Source: Streptomyces hydrogenans
GTDB lineage: Bacteria > Actinomycetota > Actinomycetes > Streptomycetales > Streptomycetaceae
Direction: 5' to 3'
Length of the DNA: 64,000 nt
Assembly (NCBI RefSeq): GCF_014656075.1
Contig: NZ_BNBS01000043.1
Coordinates: 1 to 64,000, forward strand
The number at the start of each line of letters is the position of its first letter. Position 1 is the stretch's first letter. Below are positions 25,525 through 32,981 of this stretch, in pieces. A program made the translations under genes and the position numbers. The notes beneath the pieces are model-generated. The model had not been told where the DNA came from, searched no databases, and saw nothing but the letters and a program-made list of their open reading frames with translations.

Positions 25525-26310
25525 TCAGGCGTGGAGGTACGGGGTGGTCGTGGTGAGCGGGACGAAGCCGAGGCGCTGGAGGATCGGGCGGCTGGTGGGG
25601 GCCGCGTCGACCTGGACGTAGCGGTGGCCGTGGGCGGCGGCGACGCGGGCGCGGTGGGCGACGAGCGCGCGGTAGAGGCCCCGGCCGCGCCACCCCTCGA
25701 CGGTGCCGCCGCCCCACAGGCCGGCGAAGTCGGTGCCCGGGTACAGCTCCAGGCGGGCGGCGCTCACGGGGACCCCGTCGGCGACGGCGAGGACCGCGGG
25801 GACGGTGCCGGGGTCGGCGGCCAGCCGGTCGAGGAGGCGGCGGCCGAGGTCGGAGCTGTCGGTGCCGAAGGCCCGCTCGTGGACCTCGACCACCTGGCGG
25901 ACGCCCTCCGCGTCGGTGACCTCGCGGAGTTCGACGCCGTCCGGCAGCGCCGCGGCCCCGGCCTGCGCGGCCGCCTCGGCGGCCAGCAGGGTCTCCGGCT
26001 CCTCGGCCTCGAAGCCGGCCGCGACGAGCCGGGCGCCGAGGTCGGCGGGCCCGTCGTGGCCGTACAGCTTCCACTCGAAGGGGACGCCCCGCGCGCGGTA
26101 GTGGTCGAGCTGCGCGGCGATGGCGGCGTCGGCGGTGCGCTCGTCGAGGCCGGACCAGAGGACGCCGTTCCAGGCGTGGGCGGGGCCGGTCTGGCGGACG
26201 ACGGCGCCGGAGCGTTCGACGTGGCAGCCGGGCCCGTCGGGGCGCGCCGCCCGCCGCAGCTGCGCGTCGTACAGGTCGAGGAGGTGGTGTGCGAGGTTCA
26301 TTCCGGCCAT
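25525..26310 (-). CDS. GNAT-family N-acetyltransferase
   Basis: Of 261 residues. The C-terminal half is a GNAT domain: PAVLAVADGVPVSAARLELY (beta4), GTVEGWRGRGLYRALVAHRA (the RGxG/A acetyl-CoA loop) and HGHRYVQVDAAPTSRPILQR (beta5-alpha4), then LGFVPLTTTTPYLH. The N-terminal half (about 1-120) is a divergent second GNAT-like unit without a clear acetyl-CoA loop. It transfers an acetyl group from acetyl-CoA to an unknown amine. Start 26310 is the first ATG; ATG 26301 (MNLAHHLL) is also possible and neither has a strong ribosome binding site. Confidence 0.82.
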   Translation of the reverse strand: MAGMNLAHHLLDLYDAQLRRAARPDGPGCHVERSGAVVRQTGPAHAWNGVLWSGLDERTADAAIAAQLDHYRARGVPFEWKLYGHDGPADLGARLVAAGFEAEEPETLLAAEAAAQAGAAALPDGVELREVTDAEGVRQVVEVHERAFGTDSSDLGRRLLDRLAADPGTVPAVLAVADGVPVSAARLELYPGTDFAGLWGGGTVEGWRGRGLYRALVAHRARVAAAHGHRYVQVDAAPTSRPILQRLGFVPLTTTTPYLHA

Positions 26311-26373
26311 TGAACGACTGCCGCCGGGGGCCGGGCAACGCCTTTTGCGGCGGGTCGGGGCCGTTCCGGCGGG

Positions 26374-26928
26374 TCAGGCTCCGCTCCCGTGCCGGAGGGG
26401 GGTGATCTGGTCGATGTCGTAGCGGACGCGGAGCCGTTCGACGGCGGCGTGGTCGATCTCGCCGCCCTCGCCCGCGTCGGCCAGGATCTCCATCAGGTCC
26501 TCGAAGTACCGCTCGTGGTCCGGCGGCGGGGACGCCTGGAAGAGCATGCGGGCCGGGGCGCCCGTGGGGTTGGCGAAGGCGTGCGGGCAGCCGGGGGGCA
26601 CCAGGATGAGGGTGCCGGGGGTGGCCCGCACTGCCCGTTCCCCGGAGGCGGACTCCCACGCGCGCCAGCTGTCACGGGTGCGGACGAGCGGCTCGAAGGC
26701 GAGCACGTCGAGTTCGCCTTCGAGGAGGTAGAACAGCTCCTCGCTGTGCCCGTGGGCGTGGGCGCCGACGTCGAAGCCGGGCGGGACGACGACCTCGAAG
26801 GTGGAGGCCGTACGGGAGTGTTCTCCGGTCACCTTGAAGGTGACGTGCTGGGCCTCGGTGTCCAGGACGCGGCCGTGTCCCGGCGGCACGACGAGGCCGC
26901 CGACGGCTCCGATGGCGATGGCTGTCAC
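26374..26928 (-). CDS. Cupin-domain protein
   Basis: A 184-residue beta-barrel protein. Cupin motif 1 reads VGAHAHGHSEELFYLLEGEL, with His, His and Glu metal ligands. Motif 2 reads PGTLILVPPGCPHAFANP, with the final His. A helical tail follows. It may be a small-molecule oxygenase, isomerase or binding protein. GTG 26928 has AGGAG 9 nt upstream and starts 15 nt after the P450 stop, so the two are probably cotranscribed, with the P450 first. Confidence 0.82.
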   Translation of the reverse strand: MTAIAIGAVGGLVVPPGHGRVLDTEAQHVTFKVTGEHSRTASTFEVVVPPGFDVGAHAHGHSEELFYLLEGELDVLAFEPLVRTRDSWRAWESASGERAVRATPGTLILVPPGCPHAFANPTGAPARMLFQASPPPDHERYFEDLMEILADAGEGGEIDHAAVERLRVRYDIDQITPLRHGSGA

Positions 26929-26943
26929 GGGGCGCCGCTCCTG

Positions 26944-28164
26944 TCACCAGGTCACGGGGAGCGTCTCGGGGCCCCGGATGAGCGCGCCGCGCTGCCAGCG
27001 CAGGGCCTCCTCGGGGACGGCGAGCCGCAGCCCGGGGAAGCGGGTCCACAGGGAGCCGAGCAGGATCTCGGACTCCAGGCGGGCGAGCGTGGCGCCGGGG
27101 CAGTAGTGCGGTCCGTGGCCGAAGGCGACGTGGGGGTTGTAGGCGCGGTCGAAGTCGAGCCGGTCGGGCTCGGGGAAGACCTCGGGGTCGCGGTTGGCCG
27201 CCAGGTAGGAGACGTAGACGGGGTCTCCGGCGGGGATGCGGACCCCGCCGACCTCGACGTCCTCCATCGCGATCCGGGAGAGGCCGACGGCGTTGCGGTG
27301 CGGGATGTACCGCAGCAGTTCGTCGACGGCCTGCGGGATCAGCTCGGGTTCGGCGCGCAGCCGGGCGAGGTGCTCGGGGTGGGTGAGCAGCGCGAAGACC
27401 ATGTTGGCGCTGTTGTTGCGGACGGCGTGGGCGCCGCCGATCTGGATGAGGACGGCGAGTCCGACGGCCTCGTCCTCGGTGAGGGTGCCGTCGGCGACGG
27501 CCTCGGCGAGGACGGCGGCGAGCTGGTCGCTGTCGGGGGCGTGGTCGCCGGCGATGAGGTCGGTGAAGTACGCGCCCATCTCGTCCTTGGCCCGCTCGCT
27601 GGCCTCCCGTCCGGCGCCGGCCGAGATGATGGTGTCGGACCAGTGGGCCATCAGGGAGTGGTCGGTCTCGGGGACGCCCATGAGTTCGCTGACCATGGCG
27701 AGCGGGAAGGGCCGGTTGACCGCTTCCATGAGGTCCACGGCGGGGCCGCTCTCGGCCATCCGGTCGAGCAGCCCGTCCATGACGGCCTGGGCGTGGGCGC
27801 GCAGCGTGCGCAGGGCGCGGGCGCTGAACGCCCTGGCGACGACGCGGCGCATCCGGGTGTGGTCCGGGGGGTCGGCGAAGCCGACGGCGTCGGCCATCGG
27901 GATGAAGTGGGGGGCGAGCCGGGTGACGGGGCGGCCCCAGACGGCCTCGCGGCTGAAGCGGGGGTCGACGGTGACGAACTTGACGTCCTCGTAGCGGGTG
28001 ACGAGCCAGGCGTGGCCCTCGCCGTGCGGGAGCCGGACGCGGGTGACCGGGTCCTCGTGGAGGAGCCTGGCCAGCATCGGGTCGAAGTCGAGGCCGGTGA
28101 GGTCGGGCACGGCCCAGAAGTGCACCTGGGGGGTGTCGGCGGTTCCGGGGGCGGTGGTGGTCAC
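26944..28164 (-). CDS. Cytochrome P450 with an unusual I-helix
   Basis: A 406-residue soluble class I P450. It has the K-helix ELLRYIPHRNAVGLSR and the heme loop FGHGPHYCPGATLARLE with its axial cysteine. The I-helix, normally (A/G)Gx(D/E)T, reads IQIGGAHAVRNNSANMV, so the acid-alcohol pair used for oxygen activation is absent. Some actinobacterial P450s share GxxxVxNN here and either rely on a substrate hydroxyl or carry out unusual reactions. GTG 28164 is preceded by GGGGGTGA. A minus-strand 14-codon open frame (from about 28205) ends overlapping this start as GTGA and could be a leader. The partner ferredoxin is not nearby. It is probably cotranscribed with the downstream cupin gene. Confidence 0.87.
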   Translation of the reverse strand: MTTTAPGTADTPQVHFWAVPDLTGLDFDPMLARLLHEDPVTRVRLPHGEGHAWLVTRYEDVKFVTVDPRFSREAVWGRPVTRLAPHFIPMADAVGFADPPDHTRMRRVVARAFSARALRTLRAHAQAVMDGLLDRMAESGPAVDLMEAVNRPFPLAMVSELMGVPETDHSLMAHWSDTIISAGAGREASERAKDEMGAYFTDLIAGDHAPDSDQLAAVLAEAVADGTLTEDEAVGLAVLIQIGGAHAVRNNSANMVFALLTHPEHLARLRAEPELIPQAVDELLRYIPHRNAVGLSRIAMEDVEVGGVRIPAGDPVYVSYLAANRDPEVFPEPDRLDFDRAYNPHVAFGHGPHYCPGATLARLESEILLGSLWTRFPGLRLAVPEEALRWQRGALIRGPETLPVTW

Positions 28165-28557
28165 AGCGTCACCCCCGCGGGGGTGGGCGGATGCGGGACA
28201 GGCATGGCGTTCGCTTTCGTCCGGGCACGCGGGCGGGCCCGCCCGTCCGGGGTGCCGGGGGGGCGGGGTGCGGGGCCGCGGGGGCCCCGGATGGTCCCAC
28301 GGGTCCCCTGGCCCTTCCGCCCGTATGCGTCCGGCTCCGGAACCCACCCCATGGGGTGAACGGTGACGCGCCCACTCGCCGACGACGGCCCGGGGCGGAC
28401 GGAACCGCCGGGGAGCGGACGCGGCGTGGAAAGCCCGCTCCGGCCTCTTGCCAAACCCCTCCCCCGGGCGGTTTAACTGGCCCTCACACGTATCTACCGA
28501 ATGATCGGTCGTCCGTTTCCCCCGGGGCGGCCGGCGAGCGCGGAGGAGTGGCGGCGC
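28165..28557. promoter_or_regulatory. P450/paaK divergent region with a TetR-like dyad at 28497-28510
   Basis: A 393-nt divergent spacer. The dyad ACCGAATGATCGGT (arms ACCGA/TCGGT) lies 47 bp upstream of the paaK-like start. It resembles in form the TetR-family operators reported for phenylacetate regulators. No regulator gene is adjacent. Most of the remaining sequence is G/C-rich and featureless. Confidence 0.4.
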
Positions 28558-29847
28558 ATGACGGATCTGCTGGACGGCGGCGAACGGCTCGGGCGGGAGG
28601 AGCTGGCGGCGCTCCAGCTGGAGCGGCTGCGGAGCACGCTGCGGCACGCGTACGCGCACGTGGACTTCCACCGGCGCGCCTTCGACGCGGCCGGGGTGCA
28701 CCCGGACGACTGCCGGTCCCTCGCGGACCTGGCCCGCTTCCCCTTCACCACCAAGGCGGACCTGCGCGACCACTACCCCTTCGGGATGTTCGCCGTGGAC
28801 CGCTCGCGGATCCGCCGCGTCCACGCCTCCAGCGGCACCACCGGGCTGCCGACCGTGGTCGGCTACACGGAGGGCGACCTGGACGTGTGGGCGGACGTGG
28901 TGGCCCGCTCGCTGCGGGCGGCCGGCGCCCGCCCCGGCGACCGGGTGCACGTGGCCTACGGCTACGGCCTGTTCACCGGCGGCCTCGGGGCGCACTACGG
29001 CGCCGAACGGCTCGGCTGCACCGTGATCCCCGCCTCCGGCGGGATGACCGCCCGGCAGGTGCGGCTGATCCAGGACTTCGAGCCCGAGATCATCATGGTG
29101 ACGCCCAGTTACATGCTCACCCTGCTCGACGAGTTCGAGCGGCAGGGCGTGGACCCGCGCTCGACCTCCCTCAAGGTGGGGGTCTTCGGCGCGGAGCCGT
29201 GGACGGAGGCGATGCGCGCGGAGATCGAGGAGCGGTTCGCGATCGACGCGGTCGACATATACGGCCTGTCGGAGGTGATGGGGCCCGGGGTGGCGCAGGA
29301 GTGCGTGGAGACCAAGGACGGGCTCCACGTCTGGGAGGACCACTTCTACCCCGAGGTGGTGGACCCGATCACGGGCGAGGTGCTGCCGGACGGCGAGCGG
29401 GGCGAGCTGGTCTTCACCTCGCTCACCAAGGAGGCCATGCCGGTGATCCGCTACCGCACCCGGGACCTGACCCGGCTGCTCCCGGGGACCGCGCGGCCCG
29501 CGTTCCGGCGGATGGAGAAGGTGACGGGCCGCAGCGACGACATGGTCATCCTGCGGGGGGTGAACCTCTTCCCGACCCAGATCGAGGAGATCGTGCTGCG
29601 CACGCCGGCGGTGGCGCCGCACTTCCAGCTGCGGCTGACCCGCGAGGGCCGGCTCGACGCGCTGACGGTCCGGGCGGAGGCGCGCGCCGACGCGACGCCC
29701 GAGGACCGGGCGGAGGCGGCCCGGGCGATCGGGCGGGCCGTGAAGGACGGCATCGGCGTCTCGGTCGCGGTCGAGGTGGTGGACCCGGAGACGCTGGAGC
29801 GGTCGGTGGGCAAGATCAAGCGGATCGTGGACCTGCGGGAGAAGTAG
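28558..29847 (+). CDS. paaK: Phenylacetate-CoA ligase family protein (PaaK-like)
   Basis: A 429-residue aryl-CoA ligase of the PaaK subgroup. It has A3 motif RVHASSGTTGLPTVVGYTEGD with the substrate-site segment YGYGLFTGGLGAHYGAERLG, which is characteristic of phenylacetate-CoA ligases. The hinge and C-terminal block include YRTRDLTRLLPG, RSDDMVILRGVNLFPTQIEE and SVGKIKRIVDLREK. It forms phenylacetyl-CoA or a related aryl-CoA from the acid, ATP and CoA. ATG 28558 has GGAGGAG 9 nt upstream and matches the length of homologues; an earlier in-frame ATG at 28501 lies inside a palindrome and is unlikely. No ring-epoxidase paaABCDE genes are in this window. Confidence 0.86.
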   Translation: MTDLLDGGERLGREELAALQLERLRSTLRHAYAHVDFHRRAFDAAGVHPDDCRSLADLARFPFTTKADLRDHYPFGMFAVDRSRIRRVHASSGTTGLPTVVGYTEGDLDVWADVVARSLRAAGARPGDRVHVAYGYGLFTGGLGAHYGAERLGCTVIPASGGMTARQVRLIQDFEPEIIMVTPSYMLTLLDEFERQGVDPRSTSLKVGVFGAEPWTEAMRAEIEERFAIDAVDIYGLSEVMGPGVAQECVETKDGLHVWEDHFYPEVVDPITGEVLPDGERGELVFTSLTKEAMPVIRYRTRDLTRLLPGTARPAFRRMEKVTGRSDDMVILRGVNLFPTQIEEIVLRTPAVAPHFQLRLTREGRLDALTVRAEARADATPEDRAEAARAIGRAVKDGIGVSVAVEVVDPETLERSVGKIKRIVDLREK

Positions 29848-29875
29848 CCCGGGGGCGTCCGGGCGCGGGCGGCGG

Positions 29876-29899
29876 AGTACCCACTTTTTTGTGGGTACT
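29876..29899. promoter_or_regulatory. Perfect 9-bp dyad AGTACCCAC-N6-GTGGGTACT
   Basis: Arms AGTACCCAC (29876-29884) and GTGGGTACT (29891-29899) flank six T's. It could be an HxlR-type operator, since GTAC...GTAC dyads are usual for that family, or a bidirectional terminator between the convergent paaK-like and HxlR genes. A half-site, GTACCCACC, recurs in the HxlR/oxidoreductase promoter region near 30375. Confidence 0.45.
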
Positions 29900-29973
29900 T
29901 GTCGCCGTCCGCGGGCCGGGAGAGGCTGAGGACGTCGACAGGGACGGCGCCTCACGGATCCGGAGGGAGTGAG

Positions 29974-30327
29974 TCAGGAGGCGACGGCCCGCGCCGCGGC
30001 CAGCCGGTCGAGGTGCCCGTGGCCCCAGTCGGAGAGCGGGGCCAGGACGAGCGACAGCGCGAGTCCCCGGCCGGTCAGCGAGTAGACCGTCTTGGGGGGC
30101 ACCACGTCGTGCGCCTCGCGGTGCACCAGCCCGTCGGCCTCCATCTCGCGCAGGGTCTGGGTCAGCACCTTCTCGCTGATCCCCGGCACCTTCCGGCGCA
30201 GTTCGCCGGGGCGGTGCGGCCCCGATTCGAGCAGCCACAGCAGCGTGGTCTTCCACTTGCCGTCGATCACCGAGATCGCGGCGGCCACGCCGCAGACCTC
30301 GCCCTCGTCGAGGCGGATGCGCGCCAT
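29974..30327 (-). CDS. HxlR-family winged-helix regulator
   Basis: A 117-residue DNA-binding protein. It has the HxlR core SVIDGKWKTTLLWLLESGPHR, then GELRRKVPGISEKVLTQTLREMEADGLV and the wing PPKTVYSLTGRGLAL. A cysteine near the N-terminus (GEVCGV, about residue 12) is the redox or electrophile sensor position in family members such as HypR and YodB. ATG 30327 is preceded by GAGAGAGG at about 6 nt. It is divergent from an oxidoreductase gene 89 bp away, the usual arrangement for an HxlR regulator and its target. Confidence 0.88.
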   Translation of the reverse strand: MARIRLDEGEVCGVAAAISVIDGKWKTTLLWLLESGPHRPGELRRKVPGISEKVLTQTLREMEADGLVHREAHDVVPPKTVYSLTGRGLALSLVLAPLSDWGHGHLDRLAAARAVAS

Positions 30328-30415
30328 CGTCGACCTCTCTCTCCCCGTCCGCGCGGCCGGTCCGCCGCGTCGCCGTACCCACCCTAATCCGCATTCTCTG
30401 CACAGGAGTTCCCGC

Positions 30416-31315
30416 ATGTCCGTCACCCCGCAGTCCGCCCCGTCCCCGTCCGCCGTCACCGTGCTCGGGCTCGGCCCGATGGGCCGCGCGCTGGCCGGCG
30501 CCTTCCTCGCCGCCGGGATCCGCACCACGGTCTGGAACCGCACGCCGGGGCGGGAGGGCGACCTCACCGAGCGGGGCGCCGTCACGGCGGCGAGCGCCGC
30601 CGAGGCGGTCGCGGCGAGCCCGCTGACCGTGATCTGCCTGGTCAACTACGACGCCACGGACGCGGTGCTGCGGCAGGACGCGGTGGAGGCCGCGCTCAAG
30701 GGCCGCACGCTCGTCAACCTCTCCGCCGACACGCCGGACCGCGCCCGGGACACCGGCCGGTGGGCCGGGGAGCACGGGGTGCGCTACGTGGACGGCGCGA
30801 TCATGACGCCGGCCGGCACGATCGGCTCGCCGGACGGCGTGTTCCTGTACAGCGGTCCCGCCGGGACGTACGAGGAGCACCGGGCGGTGCTCGACGCGCT
30901 CGGCGGCAGCCACACCCACCTCGGCGAGGACGTGGGCCGGGCCGCCGCGTACGACATCGCGCTGCTCGACATCTTCTGGACGGCGATGGGCGGTTTCGTG
31001 CACGCGCTGGCGCTGGCGGACGCGGAGGGCGTCTCGCCGCGTGAGCTGGCGCCGTTCGCGGCGGGCATCGCGCGGATCCTGCCGCCGCTCTTCGACGAGT
31101 TCGCCGGCGACGTGGAGGACGCCACCTATTCCGGCGCCATCAACCCGCTGACCTCGGGCGTCTCGACGATGGCGCACGTGGTGCACGCGGCGGAGGCGCA
31201 CGCCATCGACTCGGGCGCGATGCGCGCGATCGAGGGGCTGGCCCGCCGCACCGTGGCGCTCGGCCACGGCGCGGACGGGTTCTCCCGGGTCGCGGAGGTG
31301 CTGCGGCGGCGCTGA
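30416..31315 (+). CDS. NAD(P)-binding imine reductase/beta-hydroxyacid dehydrogenase-like protein
   Basis: Of 299 residues. The N-terminal Rossmann fold has GLGPMGRALAGAFL (about 17-30), then the ICLVNYDATDAVL, VNLSADTPDRARDTGRW and YVDGAIMTPAGTIGSPDGVFLYSG blocks of the imine-reductase/6PGDH-like group. The interdomain helix AAYDIALLDIFWTAMGGFVHAL precedes the C-terminal helical domain. It probably reduces an imine or carbonyl with NADPH. ATG 30416 has AGGAG 7 nt upstream. It is divergent from the HxlR gene, which probably represses it in the absence of an inducer. Confidence 0.85.
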   Translation: MSVTPQSAPSPSAVTVLGLGPMGRALAGAFLAAGIRTTVWNRTPGREGDLTERGAVTAASAAEAVAASPLTVICLVNYDATDAVLRQDAVEAALKGRTLVNLSADTPDRARDTGRWAGEHGVRYVDGAIMTPAGTIGSPDGVFLYSGPAGTYEEHRAVLDALGGSHTHLGEDVGRAAAYDIALLDIFWTAMGGFVHALALADAEGVSPRELAPFAAGIARILPPLFDEFAGDVEDATYSGAINPLTSGVSTMAHVVHAAEAHAIDSGAMRAIEGLARRTVALGHGADGFSRVAEVLRRR

Positions 31316-31324
31316 CCGGGTCGG

Positions 31325-32827
31325 TCACTTCCCCGCGTACCGGTCGCGCAGTTCCCGCTTGAGGATCTTGCCGCTGGCGTTGCGGGGCAGGGCGTCGGCG
31401 AAGAGGATCCGCTTCGGTGCCTTGAAGGAGGAGAGCGACTGCCGCGCGTGGGCGAGGAGTTCGTCCTCGGTGACCTCGGCGCGCGGCACGACGACGGCGG
31501 TGACCGCCTCGATCCAGCGGTCGTCGGGGAGGCCGATGACGGCCGTCTCGGCGACCGCGGGGTGGGTGTAGAGGGCGTCCTCGACCTGGCGGGAGGCGAC
31601 GAGCACCCCGCCGGAGTTGATGACGTCCTTCACCCGGTCGACGATGGTCAGATAGCCGTCGGCGTCGCGGACGGCGAGGTCGCCGGAGCGGAACCAGCCG
31701 TCGCGGAAGGCGGCCGCGGTCTCCTCGGGCTTGGCCCAGTACCCCTCGCAGAGCTGCGGGGAGCGGTAGACGATCTCGCCCGGGGTGCCGTCGGGCACGT
31801 CCTCGCCGTCCTCGTCGACGACCCGCGCCTCGACGTGCCGGACGGGCCGGCCGCAGGAGTCCATCCGGCCCTCGTGCTCGTCGGGGCCGAGGACGGTGGC
31901 GAGCGGGCCGATCTCGGACTGCCCGAAGCAGTTGTGGAAGGCGAGGCCGGGGAGGCGGGCGCGCAGCCGCTCCAGGACGGGCACGGGCATGATCGAGGCG
32001 CCGTAGTACGCCTTGCGCAGCGCGGTCAGGTCCCGGCCCTCGAAGCCGGGGTGGTTGGCGAGGGCGATCCACACGGTCGGCGGGGCGAAGAGGCTGTCCG
32101 CCCGGCCCGCCTCGACGAGCCCGAACAGCGTCTCCGGGTCCGGCCCTTCGAGGATCACGCTCTCCGCGCCGACCGCCAGGTAGGGCAGCAGGAAGACGTG
32201 CAGCTGGGCGGAGTGGTAGAGCGGCAGGGCGTGCACCGGCCGGTCGTCCTCGGCCAGGCCGAGCGCCTCGATCGCGCTGGCGTACTCGTGTGCCAGCGCC
32301 CGGTGGGTCATCATCGCGCCCTTGGGCAGGGCGGTGGTGCCGGAGGTGTAGAGCAGCTGCACGAGGTCGCGGGGGTCGCTGTCGGAGTCGTACGGCTCCG
32401 GGTCCGCGAGCGCGTCGAGGAGCGAGCCCGGCGCGTCCCGCAGGGGCCTGGTCCGCACGCCCGCGGGGATCCGGTCGGCGAGCCCCGGATCGGCGAGGAC
32501 GAGGGAACTCCCCGACTGGTCGAGGAGGTAGGCGAGGTCGTCGCCGGTGAGGTGGTGGTTCACGGGGACGTGCACGAGCCCGGCTCGGGCGCAGGCCAGA
32601 AAGGCGATGAGGTACGCGTCGGAGTTGTGCCCGTAGGCGGCGACCCGGGCGCCGGGCACCAGTCCGGGCTCGCGGCGGAGCACGGCCGCGGCGGTGGAGA
32701 CGGCGGCGTCCAGCTCGGCGTAGGTCCAGGCGCGGTCGGCGTACCGCAGGGCCGTCCGGCCGGGGACGCGCTCGGCGGTGGCGCGCAGCACGCCGTCGAC
32801 GGTGCGGGTGAGGAGTCCTCGTTCCAT
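31325..32827 (-). CDS. Class I acyl-CoA ligase (ANL superfamily)
   Basis: A 500-residue acid-CoA ligase. A3 is LLYTSGTTALPKGAMMTH (about 160-177) and A5 is FHNCFGQSEIGPLATVLG. The hinge is WFRSGDLAVRDADGYLTIVDR, followed by VKDVINSGGVLVASRQVEDA. The C-terminal catalytic-lysine region is LPRNASGKILKRELRDRY. The substrate is a medium or long acyl, or an aryl, acid and cannot be inferred further. ATG 32827 was chosen because MERGLLTRTVDGVLRATAERVPGRTAL is the usual family start. Its promoter region is shared with the divergent acylase gene, 154 bp away. Confidence 0.87.
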   Translation of the reverse strand: MERGLLTRTVDGVLRATAERVPGRTALRYADRAWTYAELDAAVSTAAAVLRREPGLVPGARVAAYGHNSDAYLIAFLACARAGLVHVPVNHHLTGDDLAYLLDQSGSSLVLADPGLADRIPAGVRTRPLRDAPGSLLDALADPEPYDSDSDPRDLVQLLYTSGTTALPKGAMMTHRALAHEYASAIEALGLAEDDRPVHALPLYHSAQLHVFLLPYLAVGAESVILEGPDPETLFGLVEAGRADSLFAPPTVWIALANHPGFEGRDLTALRKAYYGASIMPVPVLERLRARLPGLAFHNCFGQSEIGPLATVLGPDEHEGRMDSCGRPVRHVEARVVDEDGEDVPDGTPGEIVYRSPQLCEGYWAKPEETAAAFRDGWFRSGDLAVRDADGYLTIVDRVKDVINSGGVLVASRQVEDALYTHPAVAETAVIGLPDDRWIEAVTAVVVPRAEVTEDELLAHARQSLSSFKAPKRILFADALPRNASGKILKRELRDRYAGK

Positions 32828-32981
32828 GGCTGGATCCTCGGCGCGGCTCCCCGGCGGGTCAAGTACCCGGACCGGAGCGCACACCTCCCGGCCTCGGATA
32901 CCGAACGGCATGTTGACAGAGCGGGCGGGTGCTGACTGGATGGCCCAACCTGCTCCGCCCGCATGCCCGTTGGGAGGCACC

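Noticed and set aside
28501..28557. ATG 28501 as start of the PaaK-like ligase
   Set aside because: It lies inside a palindrome, has no ribosome binding site and would add 19 non-family residues; 28558 has GGAGGAG.
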